Assembly (NCBI RefSeq): GCF_022581195.2
Contig: NC_061480.1
Span: 2,232,001-2,296,000 of the forward strand
Length of the DNA: 64,000 nt
Reading direction: 5' to 3'
From: Helicoverpa zea
Taxonomy: Eukaryota; Arthropoda; Insecta; Lepidoptera; Noctuidae
Shown: positions 1 to 12,800 of the stretch, in pieces
How the letters are laid out: each line of letters starts with the position of its first letter
Numbering within the stretch: the first letter of the stretch is position 1
Notes under the pieces: model-generated
The model's database searches: none
The model's input: only the letters and a program-made list of their open reading frames with translations
Told to the model about the DNA's origin: nothing
Made by a program: the position numbers and the translations under genes

Positions 1-474
1 TCGTCCAGAGATGTTTAACCTTTTGACAAGATAGTTTCCTACCCTTGCTTAACTTTATAATTGATCGACTCATGAAGCTGTTAATTAGCCACGAGCTCCT
101 TTCTAGAATACATAAATTTAGAAATACTTACAAGGAAAAAACTATATTTTTATATCCGCTTTTCAATATCACAACCGTCTCAGCTAAACTTTAAACCACA
201 AATACAAGAAGATACGCCACAAAAATCCTCACTTTTGTTTGGAAACACAAAAAAATATCTAAGAACCTATTTCGAGCACTATTTAACATAAAAATTAAAA
301 TAACATTCTCTTCAGTACCGTCTTTAAGACGTTTCTGATTGAAACACAATGCAACACTGATATACTTATTTACGATAACAAAATGTTGTTCTAGTGATCT
401 TCAAAATAATCTAAGTGGGCCCAAGATTAAAAACTGTGACATTGAATTTTACATGTTAACTGTGTACCTACTGA
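1..474. other. Left flank, nothing identified
   Basis: AT-rich, no supported gene or repeat except a short SINE-like piece at the start (GACTCATGAAGCTG ... GCCACGAGCTCC, also seen at about 12565-12600 and 51024-51043 as the reversed 5' part of SINE A copies). Confidence 0.4.
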
Positions 475-857
475 AAAGTCGTGGTGGCCTAGTGGGTAAA
501 AGTCCAACCTCTCAAGTATGAGGGCGCGGGTTCGATCCCAGGTCAGGCAAGTACCAATGCAACTTTTCTAAGTTTGTATGTACTTTCTAAGTATATCTTA
601 GACACCATTGACTGTGTTTCGGATGGCACGTTAAACTGTAGGTCCCGGCTGTCATTAAACATCCTTGGCAGTCGTTACGGGTAGTCAGAAGCCAGTAAGT
701 CTGACACCAGTCTAACCAAGGGGTATCGGGTTGCCCGGGTAACTGGGTTGAGGAGGTCAGATAGGCAGTCGCTTCTTGTAAAGCACTGGTACTCAGCTGA
801 ATCCGGTTAGACTGGAAGCCGACCCCAACAGGATTGGGAAAAGGCTCGGAGGATGAT
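475..857 (+). mobile_element. tRNA-derived SINE A, near full length
   Basis: It begins with an A-box-like GTGGCCTAGTGGGTAA and a B box GGTTCGATCCC, followed by the family body (ATGGCACGTTAAACTGTAGG, CAGTCGTTACGGGTAGTC) and ends GGCTCGGAGGATGATG. At least 20 fragments of this family occur in the window. It is followed at 858-1100 by rearranged pieces of the same family. Confidence 0.8.
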
Positions 858-1652
858 GGAACTGTGTACCTACTGAGTTCATATAGGCGGTCGATCCTTG
901 TAAAAGCATTTTTTTTCGCCATCTGCTCAGATCAAATTTTCGGAAGGCACGATAAACTGTAGGTCCGGTTAGACTGGAAGCCGACCCCAACATAGTTGGG
1001 AAAAGGCTCGGGAGATAATGACGACGATAAACTGTAGGTCCCGGCCGTCATTGAACATCTTTAGCAGTCGTTACGGGTAGTCAGAAGCCAGTAAACTTAC
1101 AACAACTGTTTACTTTGAAAATTGAACGTAAAAATTCGTAAAAAATTGTTTTAAGAAAACTGACGTTTATTTTGACGGTAAACTTGGGCGTAAGTATACC
1201 ATTTTTTAAATTTTAATCCTAAGATTTGTAAGAATTAAAACATTAACATTTGTTTAAATAACTCGCCTATATGTGATCTACCTTATTTCTGTAGTCATAA
1301 AATAAATAAAAAGGAGAAAACGTATACCTACCTGCATATACAAAAAATATTTGTACGATTGAATGAAATGTCACCTCTGCGTTTAAATTGGTCATTGACA
1401 TAGTTAATAATTCATACCATTTTCATTGATTTTAGCGGTCAATGATATACTCAGAAATAACTTAATTGTGTTCTATGGAAGGAAATAATCCTTTTGGCTA
1501 ATATTATAATGTGAACGTAGCTCCGTTTGTCTGTTTGTCGCACTCTGTTCAATGTATGGAAAAGGCAATAAAATTCTGCTAATACATACTCTATAATAAT
1601 AATTGTAGAAATAAAATAACTTTCATAGTTAACAGCCCATACATTTTATTTA

Positions 1653-1808
1653 ACGTAAAAAAAATCATCAAATGACCCCTCCCGCTGTGGGTTAGCAGAG
1701 GTGAGGGAGTGTCAGACTCTTACTGACTAAAAACCGTCGTGTTCCGTCATAGGCCTTTTATGTACCAGGGCCGCGGTATCTCTTTCGAACAACCCGCAGC
1801 CCCGGACA
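1653..1808 (-). repeat. Copy of the poly(A) retroelement tail
   Basis: It matches 63245-63408 on the opposite strand, including the segments around GTTAGCAGAGGTGAGGGAG and TACCAGGGCCGCGGTATC. The A-rich 3' end is the T/A-rich stretch near 1655. Confidence 0.65.
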
Positions 1809-2124
1809 TAGATAGAGTTGACCTGGAGAAAGAACATAGGATAGTATTCATCCCGAACTTTTGAAGAGTTCTCTTGGAAACGCGATATAACCGAACTCTA
1901 CGCGGGCGAAGCCGCGGGCGGATGCTAGTACTGTAATATGATAAGTGTAGAAATAAAATAACTTTCATAGTTTTGTTCACATCAAGATATGATGAGGAAA
2001 ACAAATATTCCAGAAAATGTTTATCAGACTAGCGCGCTTTTTCGCGCGATTTCTTTTTTTTTAACGCGTGTCAAAAACCTATTGCGCTGTTCCAGGGGTC
2101 ATCAAGAGAGGCAAGATGCTTTAT

Positions 2125-2295
2125 AAATTGAATGATGATGATGTCCTCCTAGCCGATTACCGGCTACGGCGGCTGTTCTCACATAAGCAGATCAGCCAGC
2201 TGCGCAGGACATATTATAGTATTCCTTCACTCACAATTCCTTCACTCTCATAGCCCGAGGGGACATCAATCCGACACCACCGGAGAGATCAGGCG
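2125..2295 (-). repeat. SINE B fragment, reversed
   Basis: GATGATGATGATGTCCTCC, GGCGGCTGTTCTCACATAAG and CAGCTGCGCAGGACATATTA are the reversed family tail. Confidence 0.6.
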
Positions 2296-2786
2296 GCTGA
2301 TAAATTAAATACTACATAAAAAACATTATTCTTTGACGCTACCCGAATTGTTTGTAAACAGTAAACACCTATGCAATGAAGGATTTTTTTTTTTCCTAGC
2401 TGATGCCTAGACAGACGACCTTATAAAGGTCGCCGTCGACGCTGGATGCAGGACGCCTCCAACACGTATCTGTAGAGATCTAAGGGGGAGGCCTATGTTC
2501 AGCAGAGACGTCCTATGGCTGAGATGATGATGATGATGTCTAGATGGCGCTGATCTTGGTACGTGACTGCAAGGGACGGTTCGTAATTACTTATTAACGT
2601 TATATAATTTTCAGGTCGTATAACGAAACGTAATTCCGCAAGCTTCCGTAAGCTGAATCCGGTTAGACTGGAAACCGACCCCAACATAGTTGGGAAAAGG
2701 CTCGGGAGATGATGATAACGAAATGTAAATAGTTTTTTTTTTTCTTAAAGAAAACCTCCCAATTAAACACAAAACAGTGTCGCTTC

Positions 2787-4170
2787 CATGGGCGTAGCCA
2801 CACTGGGGCAAGCTGGGGCACTTGCCCCACCCTGGGCCCTGGCTCTGACCTATAAGGTGTCTGATTAAAAATTTTTTTTTTTACTAACTCTAACTAACAA
2901 AATCAACAATCATATGTACTATCCGTAAGTAATTGCACAAAAAAATTGTCGACTTTGAAAAGAGCGCGATCAAAACAAAATACACGTTCGAGTTCCCTAA
3001 CGTGCGCGGTGCAGGCGTCATTTGAAAGCGAGCCGTATTCCCTAAAAGAATAGTTGCTATGTGGCGTAGCGAGCCGAGCCGTCCATCTAATCCAAAAAAT
3101 AATGCATTGAAAGAGATGAAATGGTAGACGTGATCAAAATTTCGGAAATACAATTTTATCCTAGTGTAAAAACCGCGCTCGCTATTTTGCTTGCCCAGCC
3201 ATTTACGACCTGTACAATAGAACGATCGTTTAGCATAGTGGTTCTTAACCGGTGGTCCGCGGGCCACTGGTGGTCCCTGGAGGCATTCCTAGTGTCCGCG
3301 AAGCTTAAACTGCATCTACGCTAGAAGAGTCGAGCACGAGCGGAGCACGAGCCGAACAAAATTCGTCTAGAATGGACCGACTTACAAGCCTCTAACGACC
3401 ACGCTCCGAGCATTTCGTTCGTGCTCGGCTGCGTTCCGCCTGTTGTCGGTTTTGCCCTTGTGACGCCCGTTATAAAAAGGGCTTGGTTGGCTGCAATAGC
3501 AGCGGCTACTGCAATATTATTATATCGTCCATATTCGCCAAGAGCCGCGAAATTACTGCGGAAAACTACGTTCGAGAACAGTGATCGTTGTAGGTTCGTT
3601 GTACGTCCACACTTGACGCCGCGAACGACGGCTCCGCTTGTGCTTCGCTCGTGCTCGGTTCGTCTAGCGTAGACCCGCCTTTAGGTATCTAACTTTATTT
3701 TTATCGACTTATCTATGCGAGCGAGGGGGTTTTCGTATGGACGTAAATCGGGTGTGTCGTACCTAGTCCCCCCATTCATGAAAATGTACATTTGGGCGAC
3801 ATTTTACGTAGTTTTTGGTTATGAGTCTTAAAAAATAATTAAAATTTCGCGCTCGCTTCGCTCGCGTATTCAAAAACGATATTATTTTTGTATTTGTCAA
3901 GAAACCAAAAGTTAAGTACGTTTGGGCTAAATTTTACGTAATATTTGGTTTAAGTTCGATAAAATTTCAGGCTCGCTTCGCTCGCGTATTCAGAAACTAT
4001 ATTTTGCATTTGTCAACAAACAAAAAGTTAAGTACGTTTGGGCTAAATTTTACGTAATATTTGGTTTAAGTCCGATAAAAATTTCGCGCTCGCTTCGCTC
4101 GCGTATTCAGAAACTATATGCCCTTATTTTTACATTTGTTAACAAACAAAAAGTTAAGTACGTTTGTTAC
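2787..4170 (+). mobile_element. hAT element relic, right end lost, with expanded internal repeats
   Basis: It begins with the same terminus as 36765-37788 (CATGGGCGTAGCCACACTGG). At about 3121-3240 the + strand encodes a degraded hAT C-terminal dimerisation segment (LLAQPFTTCTIERSFS). It carries an extra 359-bp insert (3315-3673) and, at about 3790-4165, three to four tandem units near 120 bp containing GCTCGCTTCGCTCGCGTATTC. No matching right terminus was found. Confidence 0.7.
3315..3673. mobile_element. Inverted-repeat insert within the hAT relic
   Basis: It starts TCTACGCTAGA and ends with its exact reverse complement TCTAGCGTAGA, with GCACGAGC-type repeats inward at both ends. The sister copy at 36765-37788 lacks this block at the corresponding place. 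Confidence 0.65.
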
Positions 4171-4629
4171 GTCGTACGTTTTTACAATTTCTTTATTTAA
4201 TCTTTGGCCTTTGTTATAGTCATGTGTGTACAGAGATCTGATTTGTAGATAAGATACTGTTCAATATGTCACTGTTATACTATGTTATCTCTAAAAATAA
4301 ATGTGTTATATATGTACTAGAAACTACGCTTCATTTCAGTACTGATAAAATTAAGGAAAAAAAAATTGTGTTTGTTTCAACTACCAAGATTATGTATTTT
4401 CCAACTATGTTGGGGTTGGCTGCCAATTTAACCGGATGCAGATGAGTATCAATTTTGCATGGAGCGACTGCCTATCTGACCTCATCTATCCAGTTACCTG
4501 GGCAACGCAATACCCCTTCGTTAAGGCGGCAACACACTTAGATACGTGTCGTGTCGTGGCCTGACGCGACTCGTAAGTGTGTTTCCGCCTTTAGACTGGA
4601 GAGGCTAAGGCATCGAAACTACTGAAACA

Positions 4630-4975
4630 ATTTGAAAAATCCTTTCACTGTTGGAAAGCTACACTCTTCCCGCGTAACATAGGCTATATTTTATCCCGGT
4701 ACGAGCAGTAGTTCCCACGGGACGCGGGTGAAACCGCAGAAAAGCGGCTAGTATGTTATAAAAGTATGAGTAGTCAGAAAGATAAAGAATATTTAGTTTA
4801 TGATGAATAATAAAGTATGACTATTGATTTATTTCTGAACTAGAGTTAGTCTGTGACTTTGTCCACATAAAATATTTACTGTTTCCCTGTGTTTTCTCCT
4901 GTGTCCTGTGGGAACTCCTGCCTGTACCAGGATAAAATATAGCCTATGTTACTCAGGAAGAGTCATATCATCCTC
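4630..4975. repeat. RTE-like fragments, both orientations
   Basis: Reversed block at 4670-4745 (CCACGGGACGCGGGTGAAAC) and forward block at 4900-4975 (GGATAAAATATAGCCTATGT). Confidence 0.55.
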
Positions 4976-5571
4976 CGAGCCTTTTCCCCAACTATGTTGA
5001 GGTCGGCTTCCAGTCTAACCGGATGTAGCTGAGTACCAGTGCTTTACTTGGGAAGAGTGTATGTCCCAATTGTAAAAGAATTGTCCAAATCAGTTCGATA
5101 TTTTCAGAGGCTTAGTGAGACAAACAAACAAATAATGTTTCCTCTGTATTGTATTAGTGTAGATTTGTCATAATATGTCATCATATCTGGCATTATTCAT
5201 ATCATGATTAAGTACTATTAGAGATAAAAAATTAGATTTGACCTGGGGGGCATATAAAATGCTTTTACAATTGACAGATTTGTGGGCTGTTACTGTTACA
5301 GCCTTTTTTATCGTCCCACTGCTGGGCTGCGGCCTCCTCTCTCACAGAGAAGGATAGAACGTTAATCACCATGCTTGCTCAATGCGGGTTGGTGATTTCA
5401 GACTTTATAGTCAAGGTTTTCTCAAGATGTTTTCCTTCACCTTTTCTTTCAGATTTGTGTGCAAAAAAGTTTATATCTAAATGAAAGTTAGATAGTGTAA
5501 ATAATATGAGTTTGACCTACAGATCCTTTGATAAAATTAAACCTTTATTTTTAGGACTATACTGGTTGATT

Positions 5572-5812
5572 GTAGTCAGGGTGGCCCAGTGGATAAAGGA
5601 TCAACCTCTCAAGTATGAGGGTTCGATTCCAGGTCAGGCAATTATCAATGCAACTTTTCTAGGTTTGTATGTACTTTCTGTGTATATCTTGGACACTATT
5701 GACCTGGGTTGAAGTCAGATAGGCAGTCGCTCCTTGTAGCACACTGTTACTCAGCTGCATCTAGTTAGACTGGAAGCCGACCCCAACACAGTTTGTAAAA
5801 GGTATAGAATAT
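5572..5812 (+). repeat. SINE A with internal deletion
   Basis: The tRNA-like head (GTGGCCCAGTGGATAAAGG, GGTTCGATTCC) is followed directly by GTCAGATAGGCAGTCGCTCC, so the middle is missing. Confidence 0.65.
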
Positions 5813-6888
5813 AATATTGTGTATAATAATGGTGCTTACCTACACTTTGTGTAAGTAATATTTAATAATAAAAAATCCATGAAATGAAAACAGGTCCCAG
5901 AAAATATTTGCAAAAAGAAAATCCTTAACAAACTAGTCCACTATGGTAAAAAAAAAGTATCTAGAACATCAAAGGAACTTATCTTACAGTCCAAGGTAAC
6001 ATTCATTCATCCTAATGTCGTTTTTATCTGCGAGAATAACAACCCGCCACTTAAAGTAGGTACACACTTATAGTAATTACTTAAAGTGCTCAGTAAAACC
6101 AGTTTCGCAACTCTCGAACCGAACAAATATAAGGATAAATAAAGTTTTCACACACTAACGTGATGTAATATACCTACAATGCCGACAATACTACTTTTTA
6201 AGACACGAAACTTGGTCAAGCAAAGCAATTTACGTTCAAGATGAGACTTTTAGATTATGTGTGTCGTGACCAACCAAATCTTATGTGATTTTCATTGAAA
6301 ATATTTCGGTGTTTGCGTCTAAAACTTACCGGCAGAGAATAGAAGATAGTTCGCTAAGTTCACTAGTAACAACGGAACAGTAAAACAATGAGGATATATT
6401 TGGGAAAATAAATACCGTTTCCCGAAACGAATAACGCTGCGCGAAATAATCACGAACGCAGACACAGATAAAAAATGGTCCAAAATTTCGAATGTATCAA
6501 AATTTGTTGACGTTTCTTGTTATTGTTGCAAGTTGTAAATATAAACTTGAGTAGTATTTTTTATGTCAATATGATTTTTTTAAATCATTATTTAATGAAA
6601 ATTAATTAAGACTGCATTTGTATTTTTGGATATTTTTAAGCCATTTGGTTTTCAATTAAATAATTAACATAGGAAATGGAATTTATTACTTCTACTGAAA
6701 TTCATGCCAAACCTAAAAAATAAAATATTGCTTCTGTGGTGTCTGGCATCCCTGCTGATCAAACGTCAAAATTTTTCGCACGCCATCCATTGTGTGCGGA
6801 AGTCACCCATTTTTTTAAATCACAAAAATCACAGGTTTTCAACAACAAAATCAAAGTATAACCGTCAACATAGATTTGTTAAACAATA
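5813..6888 (+). other. CHMP7 upstream region and leader
   Basis: AT-rich sequence without repeats of the families above. No clear TATA/Inr pair was found; the promoter of a housekeeping gene may be dispersed. The leader just before the ATG (6850-6888) lacks upstream stops in frame worth noting. Confidence 0.35.
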
Positions 6889-9800
6889 ATGGGTCTACCA
6901 GGTTGTGGAATACCGGAGGCTGACCTCCCGCAGTGCTGGACTGACGACGTTCGTATGAACGCTTTATTCGCTCCGTTTCGTATTAAAGCTGCGAACCCTG
7001 AATCTTGGGATATGAAGATGAAATTCTGGTCTGACATGCTGCGGCAGTGGTGCAGGAGTAGGAAGGATCCTATAGTATCGGCTGCTGACGCTAAGACAGC
7101 GTTTAATCGGAAAGGGCGAACCCCAGCATGCTTGGACATAGTCGTCGAAGAATTGTATCGGTAAGCGTGTTTTTTTTTTCTTCAAGTTTTTTCAGCCAGT
7201 ATTAATCCTCTAAGCAGTTTTTCGTACCATTTTGCCGCGTTTTTCGAGCTATGACTAGCTTATTACCAATGTAAACAAAGAATGAAAAATCTTGAAAATT
7301 AGTATTATTGATGTATGTTGCAATAAATGGTAATTATATTTTAGTAGTCTGGCTTTTATTCATATTCAGAATGTCTAAACTTTAATTTTAGTCATTTGTG
7401 ACGTCGAAAACGTGACCATGACAACTTATAGTATTTTTAACCGACTTCCCAAAAAGGAGGAGGTTCTCAATTCGTCGGGATCTTTTTTTTTTTTTTTATT
7501 ATTTTTTATGTATGTTCACCGATTACTCAGAGACGCCTCGACCGATTTGCAAAATTTTTTTTTTGTTTGATAGGGTTTACCTCCCAGGTGGTCCCATAGT
7601 CACCAGGTCAGGATCTGATGATGGAAACCCTGAGAAATCGAGGGCAACTTTCGAAAATCGTAGGCATACATAGGGTAAAAACTTGACACTAAGGCGCATG
7701 TCTGATAACACTATGCAATGGTGAAGGCTTGGAGCTGACCTGATGATGAAGACCAGAGAAGGTCGAGGGAACTTGAACAATGAATGTGTAAAAATCTACC
7801 TCGTGTTTGGGCTTATTTTGTTCGTATTGATGAGAACTTTCCACTGCGGATATGACATGCGGATAGTGACAACTATGCTTGTCACTGAAAAGCTAAAAAT
7901 AAAAAACTTTTAACAAAAAAATAAAACCGACTCCCAAAAACACTGAAAAGCAAAAAAAAACTATTCTTAGGTGCATCGGCCTAGAAGTCGGTGGCGTTAT
8001 AAACTTAGTTACATCCATTAGACACCGACTTCTAGGCCGATGCACCTAAGAATAGTTTTTTTTTGCTTTTCAGTGTTTTTGGGAGTCGGTTTTATTTTTT
8101 TGTAAAAAGTTTTTTTGTGTGATCAATATTTAAATGTAAATAAGAAAATCTGCATTATTTAGTATCTCACAGACATTATATATGATATCTTTAGAATAAG
8201 CTAAAGCTAGGAGGAATAGGAAGAGTCTATTATTACTACCTATACATTTATCAATCCTATTACTAGGTTTGCTATTCTTAACCAATTTTTTAAAATATGT
8301 CTTAACTGCACTGTCTTATGCACGGCAATGTAATGCACATATGTATCTTTTGGTCTACTCGCTATAATTGACTGCCTCGTTGGTCTAGCTGTCACTAGTG
8401 CGGCTGCTGAGCACGAGGTCTCGGGTTCGATTCCCGAGTCGGGCCGAAATCGCTTTGTGGGTTTTAGAAGACTTTCACAAAGCAGCCCGGAGCCTGGAAG
8501 CTGGTGATTGATACACCCGTGCTTCGGAGAGCACGTAAATGTCGGTCCTGCGCCTGATCTCTCTCCGGTCGTGTCGGATTACCGTCCCATCGGGCTATGA
8601 GAGTTAAGGAATAGTGAGTGCACCTGTGTCTGCGCAAATGCTCGTGCACTATAATATGTCCTGCGTAGTTGGCTAATCTCCTTACATGAGAACAGCCGCT
8701 GTAGCCGATAATCGGCTAGGAGGACATCATCATAATAAACTGTAACTAGTTATGTGCAAACATTACTAAAATGTCTAGTAATTGCAACCTTTGTGGATGA
8801 ACGCATTCTAGCAGAGGATGTAAACCAACGCATACTCGTTTTATGTCTGTGAATTTGATGGAATCTTAATTGATTTTATTTATGTTTATTGGGTTACTAG
8901 ACTCTGTCCCGGCTGTCATTGAACATTCTTGGCAGTTATTACAGGTAGTCAAAAGCCAGTAAGTCTGACACCAGTCTAACCAAGGGGCATTGGGTTGCCC
9001 AAGTAACTGGGTTTAGGGGGTCAGATAGGGCAGTCGCTCCTTGTAAAGCACTGGTACTCAGCTACATCCGGTTAGACCGGAAGCCGACCCCAACATAGTT
9101 GGGAAAAAGGTTCGGAGGATGATGATGGGTTACTAGACTTTTGTTGCTGACTGTATTTTTTTATATTTTAATAATGAAAACCATTTATTAATAATCAGAA
9201 CATAGAAGTCACTGTACTTCTAAATCCTATTATAATGAAAACCATATAGCTTGAATGACATAATATTTTGAAAATACACCTTATTGTTCTATATTCACAC
9301 AAATATCTATTGGAAATGGACATACATGTCATTGTTCAAGCAATAATATAAAATAACATTATGCCCTTATGTACTTGAAGGTTTCTATAGCTTATGGTAC
9401 GTTCACACGCACGCGTTCAAATCGACATTCAACGGGCACAGTCACGTTCACGAGCGTGTAAACGGTACGCCCGAGCCCGTGAACGCGCCCGTGCCCGTGA
9501 ATGCCGCGAATCGGGCGAGTGTCGGTTTTTTGGCAAAGTTCAAAGGATGAATGTGCGGGCGCCCGGCGACTGTTCACACGCGCGCGGGCAGTCAGTCTCA
9601 CCTGCGCTTTCGCGACGATTCAACGTTCTAAGAAAGTCGCTACGATCGGAGATAACAACATGGACTAATGGTCAACGTCGTTCATCATTTTTTTTTCTTT
9701 TTCCAATAAAAATAAGTTAAGCCAAAGACTATGACAGCAACAACACCGAGATCCTCGCTGCTCGCCATTCTTGCACTGACTGACTCGACGGCGCGCGTGT

Positions 9801-12800
9801 GAACAGCTTGAATGTCCGCCTGCCCGCGACGGGCTGCACGCCGCGCAGCCCGCCAGGCTGCCCGCCGGGCTGCGCGGCGCGCGTGTGAACGTAGCATTAG
9901 GTTTCCATTTTCTAAGTTAGACGGTTATTGTATTTCCTGTGTCCGGGTAAAAAGCAGCTTAAGTTACTTTTTGTTTAGTTCTTTGCCTATAAAAAAATGT
10001 AATTTCAGAAAATAAAAAATAGCTTTGGTGAATGTACTAAATGTACATATAATCCATACACACAAACTTATGGTTTGCGATCATCTTATATATAAAAATG
10101 AATTGCTGTTCGTTAGTCTGACTAAAACTCCAGAATGACTGGATCGATTTGGCTTATTTTAGTTTTAAAATGTTTGTAGAGGTCCAGGGTAGGTTTAAAT
10201 GATACGAAGTTCGCGGGATCATCTAGTTTTACAATAAAAAAGATGGGGAAAAAAGACAAAACCAATATATTTTGTTCAAATTACTAGGTTTTTGTATTCA
10301 CTTAAATGTCTGGTTCAATTTAAACAACTTTTGCAAGCAGTAGATTTTTTTATACAAAATTGTTGAGTCAAAACTAGTACTAACATTTAAGTTAACCAAC
10401 CTCACAACAACATTTTTACATTTTTTCATCATTTAATGTCTTTTCCACAGCAACGGAGACCTCTGCCCCCTATCAAAATACCAGCAGATCCTTCACAACG
10501 GACCAGAAGGTTGGGTGAAGTGGGGTGCCCGGCTGGCGTTCAGGCCGGCAGCCTTCGCGCTGACAGCGGTGGCGTCGCTCATGCCGGCGCGACAGACTGT
10601 GGACAACGACGGCCTGCCCAGAGCCAGCATCGAGGCTACGCAGCGGTTTGTGCTGGAGAGCGCTGTTAAAGTGAGTAGCATCATCATCATCATCTCCCAA
10701 GCATGTTGGGCTTCCAGTCTAAACGGATGCAGCAGAGTTCCAGTGTGTTACATGGAGCGACTGCCTGTCTGACCTCCTCAACCCAGTTACTGAAGCAACC
10801 ATCAGCGTTTTGTCGTTCCACCGCTGGGGACAGACCTCACATACAGACAAGGATTTGAGCGTTAATCACCTTGTCTGCTAAATGCGGATTGGTGATTTCA
10901 GACTTTATAGTTAAGGTTTTCTAGAGATGATTTCACTGTTAATCAGTCATTGGTGTTCTAGGTATATTAGAAAGTCAGTATAGTAAGTATCATCATCCAT
11001 CTTTTTATCGTCCCACTGCTGGGCTGCAGCCTCCTCTCACACAGAGAAGTACTAAGCATAGTGTTAGTTAATGAATTTGAGATTGGAGTAAGCCAGCAAA
11101 GTTTCGGTATTTCAGAAGTGATGAGATTTTTTTTTTAGTTGAACATGAACATGTTTTCTTTGCATGTAGACTATATTAAAAACTGCACCTACCACTGCTA
11201 TTTCCCCACCACCCAAAGGTAGACTGTGAGAAAACGCCTAAGGCGTAAAGTCCGCCATTGTACTGTTTGTGCAAAAAGTAATAAAAAAATAAATAAACAT
11301 GTTGATGGTAATCGAAAATATATTTTAATGTTAGATAGGATAACGTTAACATATAGCCTACATAGATATATGGGCTATCTAACGCTGAAAGAATGCTTCA
11401 AAACTAATTATTAGCTTAAAAAAAAGCTCTTTAACTTTTTAAGTAAAGATTCTGTGATCTAACTAACCTTCTCTTTTATTATTGCAGGAGCAAGCAACAG
11501 AATTCCTTCAAAAATATCCCCCCGGTGTAGAACGTATGGGTACCATCGAAGAGCTGATGAGGAACACAGACTGGGCACACGGCAGGGAGACGTTTGAGCT
11601 GATACTCGGGTACCTGGTTGCTCAGGGAGCTGCTGTTAAGAAGGGGGATGTCGTTAAATTGGGTAAGTTGGTTAAAAAGAGATATCTGGGTGTTGTGCAC
11701 TGGATATCATAAGGTATATTTTTTCCGGGTGAGGGAAGTCGTTCCCTGAGAACCCAGGTGGCACCGATTGAAATATTTAGTGTGTAAAAATATGTAGTGT
11801 CAAGAAGTAGTAACTATTAAAATGAACTCTTTTCTTTCTCACCTATAATATTAAAGGCCTGTTTCACTGTCTGCTAGTTATCCGATAGTTAATGCTATCT
11901 ACCACATAAAGACTAATTAAAATTTCTGTTAGAAATTGCTATCCGAGACCTGCAAAACCAAACGTTATACTTTAACTGTCAGATAAGTTCCTGATAGGCT
12001 ATCAGAGACTTTATCAGTATGCAAATTGGCTATAACTAAACTATATCATTTATTATTTACTTACCGTTATAAAAAGTACATTTTATATACTATAACATAA
12101 GCTATTTCATCTCCAACAGCGGAACCCGACAAGAAAGTATCCCCAGTGACGGAAACAGACGAGGCTCTCGTCAAGCTGATGTGCGCGGAGACGCGGCTGG
12201 AGGGCGAAGCCCTGCGCCTGGCGCGGGACGCGGCGGCCGCGCAGGCCGATGCTAAAGCCGCGCTTACTGTGGGGAATAAGTTGGCTGTGAGTATCATCAT
12301 CTGCCGAGCCTTTGCTCAACTATGTTGGGGTCGGCTTCCAGTCTAACCGGGTGCAGCTGAGTACCAGTGTATTACAAGGAGCGACTGCATATGCGATCTT
12401 CTCAACACAGTTACATGAGCAATTCGAGTCTTGGTAAGACTGTTTATCAAGCGTTCTGGCTACCCATAACACCTGCTAAAGATGTTCAAATGACAGCCAG
12501 GACCATTATGCATTCTGGAAAATGGTCGCCCATCCATAGACCACCGCGTCAAGCTTTAACCTTATGATCGATTCATCCGTGTGGATTTAGCCATGAGCTC
12601 TTCAGTTATTTTATTTGTTTATTAACAGAATTCCCAAAAATTAATTTTTCAGTATTTTTAGGAGTTTGTTTGTTTAAAAGCTACGTTACAAACATACACA
12701 CATAGCGCTCAAACTTACAACATTCCTCTTTGTACATTAGTTATTCAAAAACCTTCTTCCTTCCAGGCCAAGAACCATCTCCGTCGCAAACACAAGACAG

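Larger units (their letters stand above)
7161..10450 (+). other. CHMP7 intron 1
   Basis: This 3.3-kb intron has donor GTAAGC and acceptor TTTTCCACAG. It holds a lepidopteran repeat beginning near 7438, a foldback (7917-8100), a full tRNA-derived SINE (8371-8730), a second SINE fragment (8905-9127), a GC-rich Harbinger-like element (9395-9896) and a LINE-like tail (10081-10230). I see no additional coding exon. Confidence 0.7.

Noticed and set aside
480..560. tRNA gene suggested by A and B box sequences
   Set aside because: Head of a SINE; the same sequence with the same body recurs many times and no cloverleaf can be closed.
587..922. 111-codon - strand open frame
   Set aside because: Antisense of SINE A. 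Near-identical frames at 29037-29360 and 51683-52162 occur only because the SINE repeats.
2890..3267. 125-codon - strand frame (and its counterpart at 36868-37245)
   Set aside because: Shadow of the degraded hAT transposase segment, whose recognisable residues are on the + strand.
8374..8450. tRNA gene suggested by GGGTTCGATTCCCGAG
   Set aside because: Head of SINE B, continuing into the family body; not a free tRNA.
9685..9897. Ala/Arg-rich open frames on both strands
   Set aside because: They lie in the GC-rich terminal part of the Harbinger-like element; low-complexity composition, no start context.
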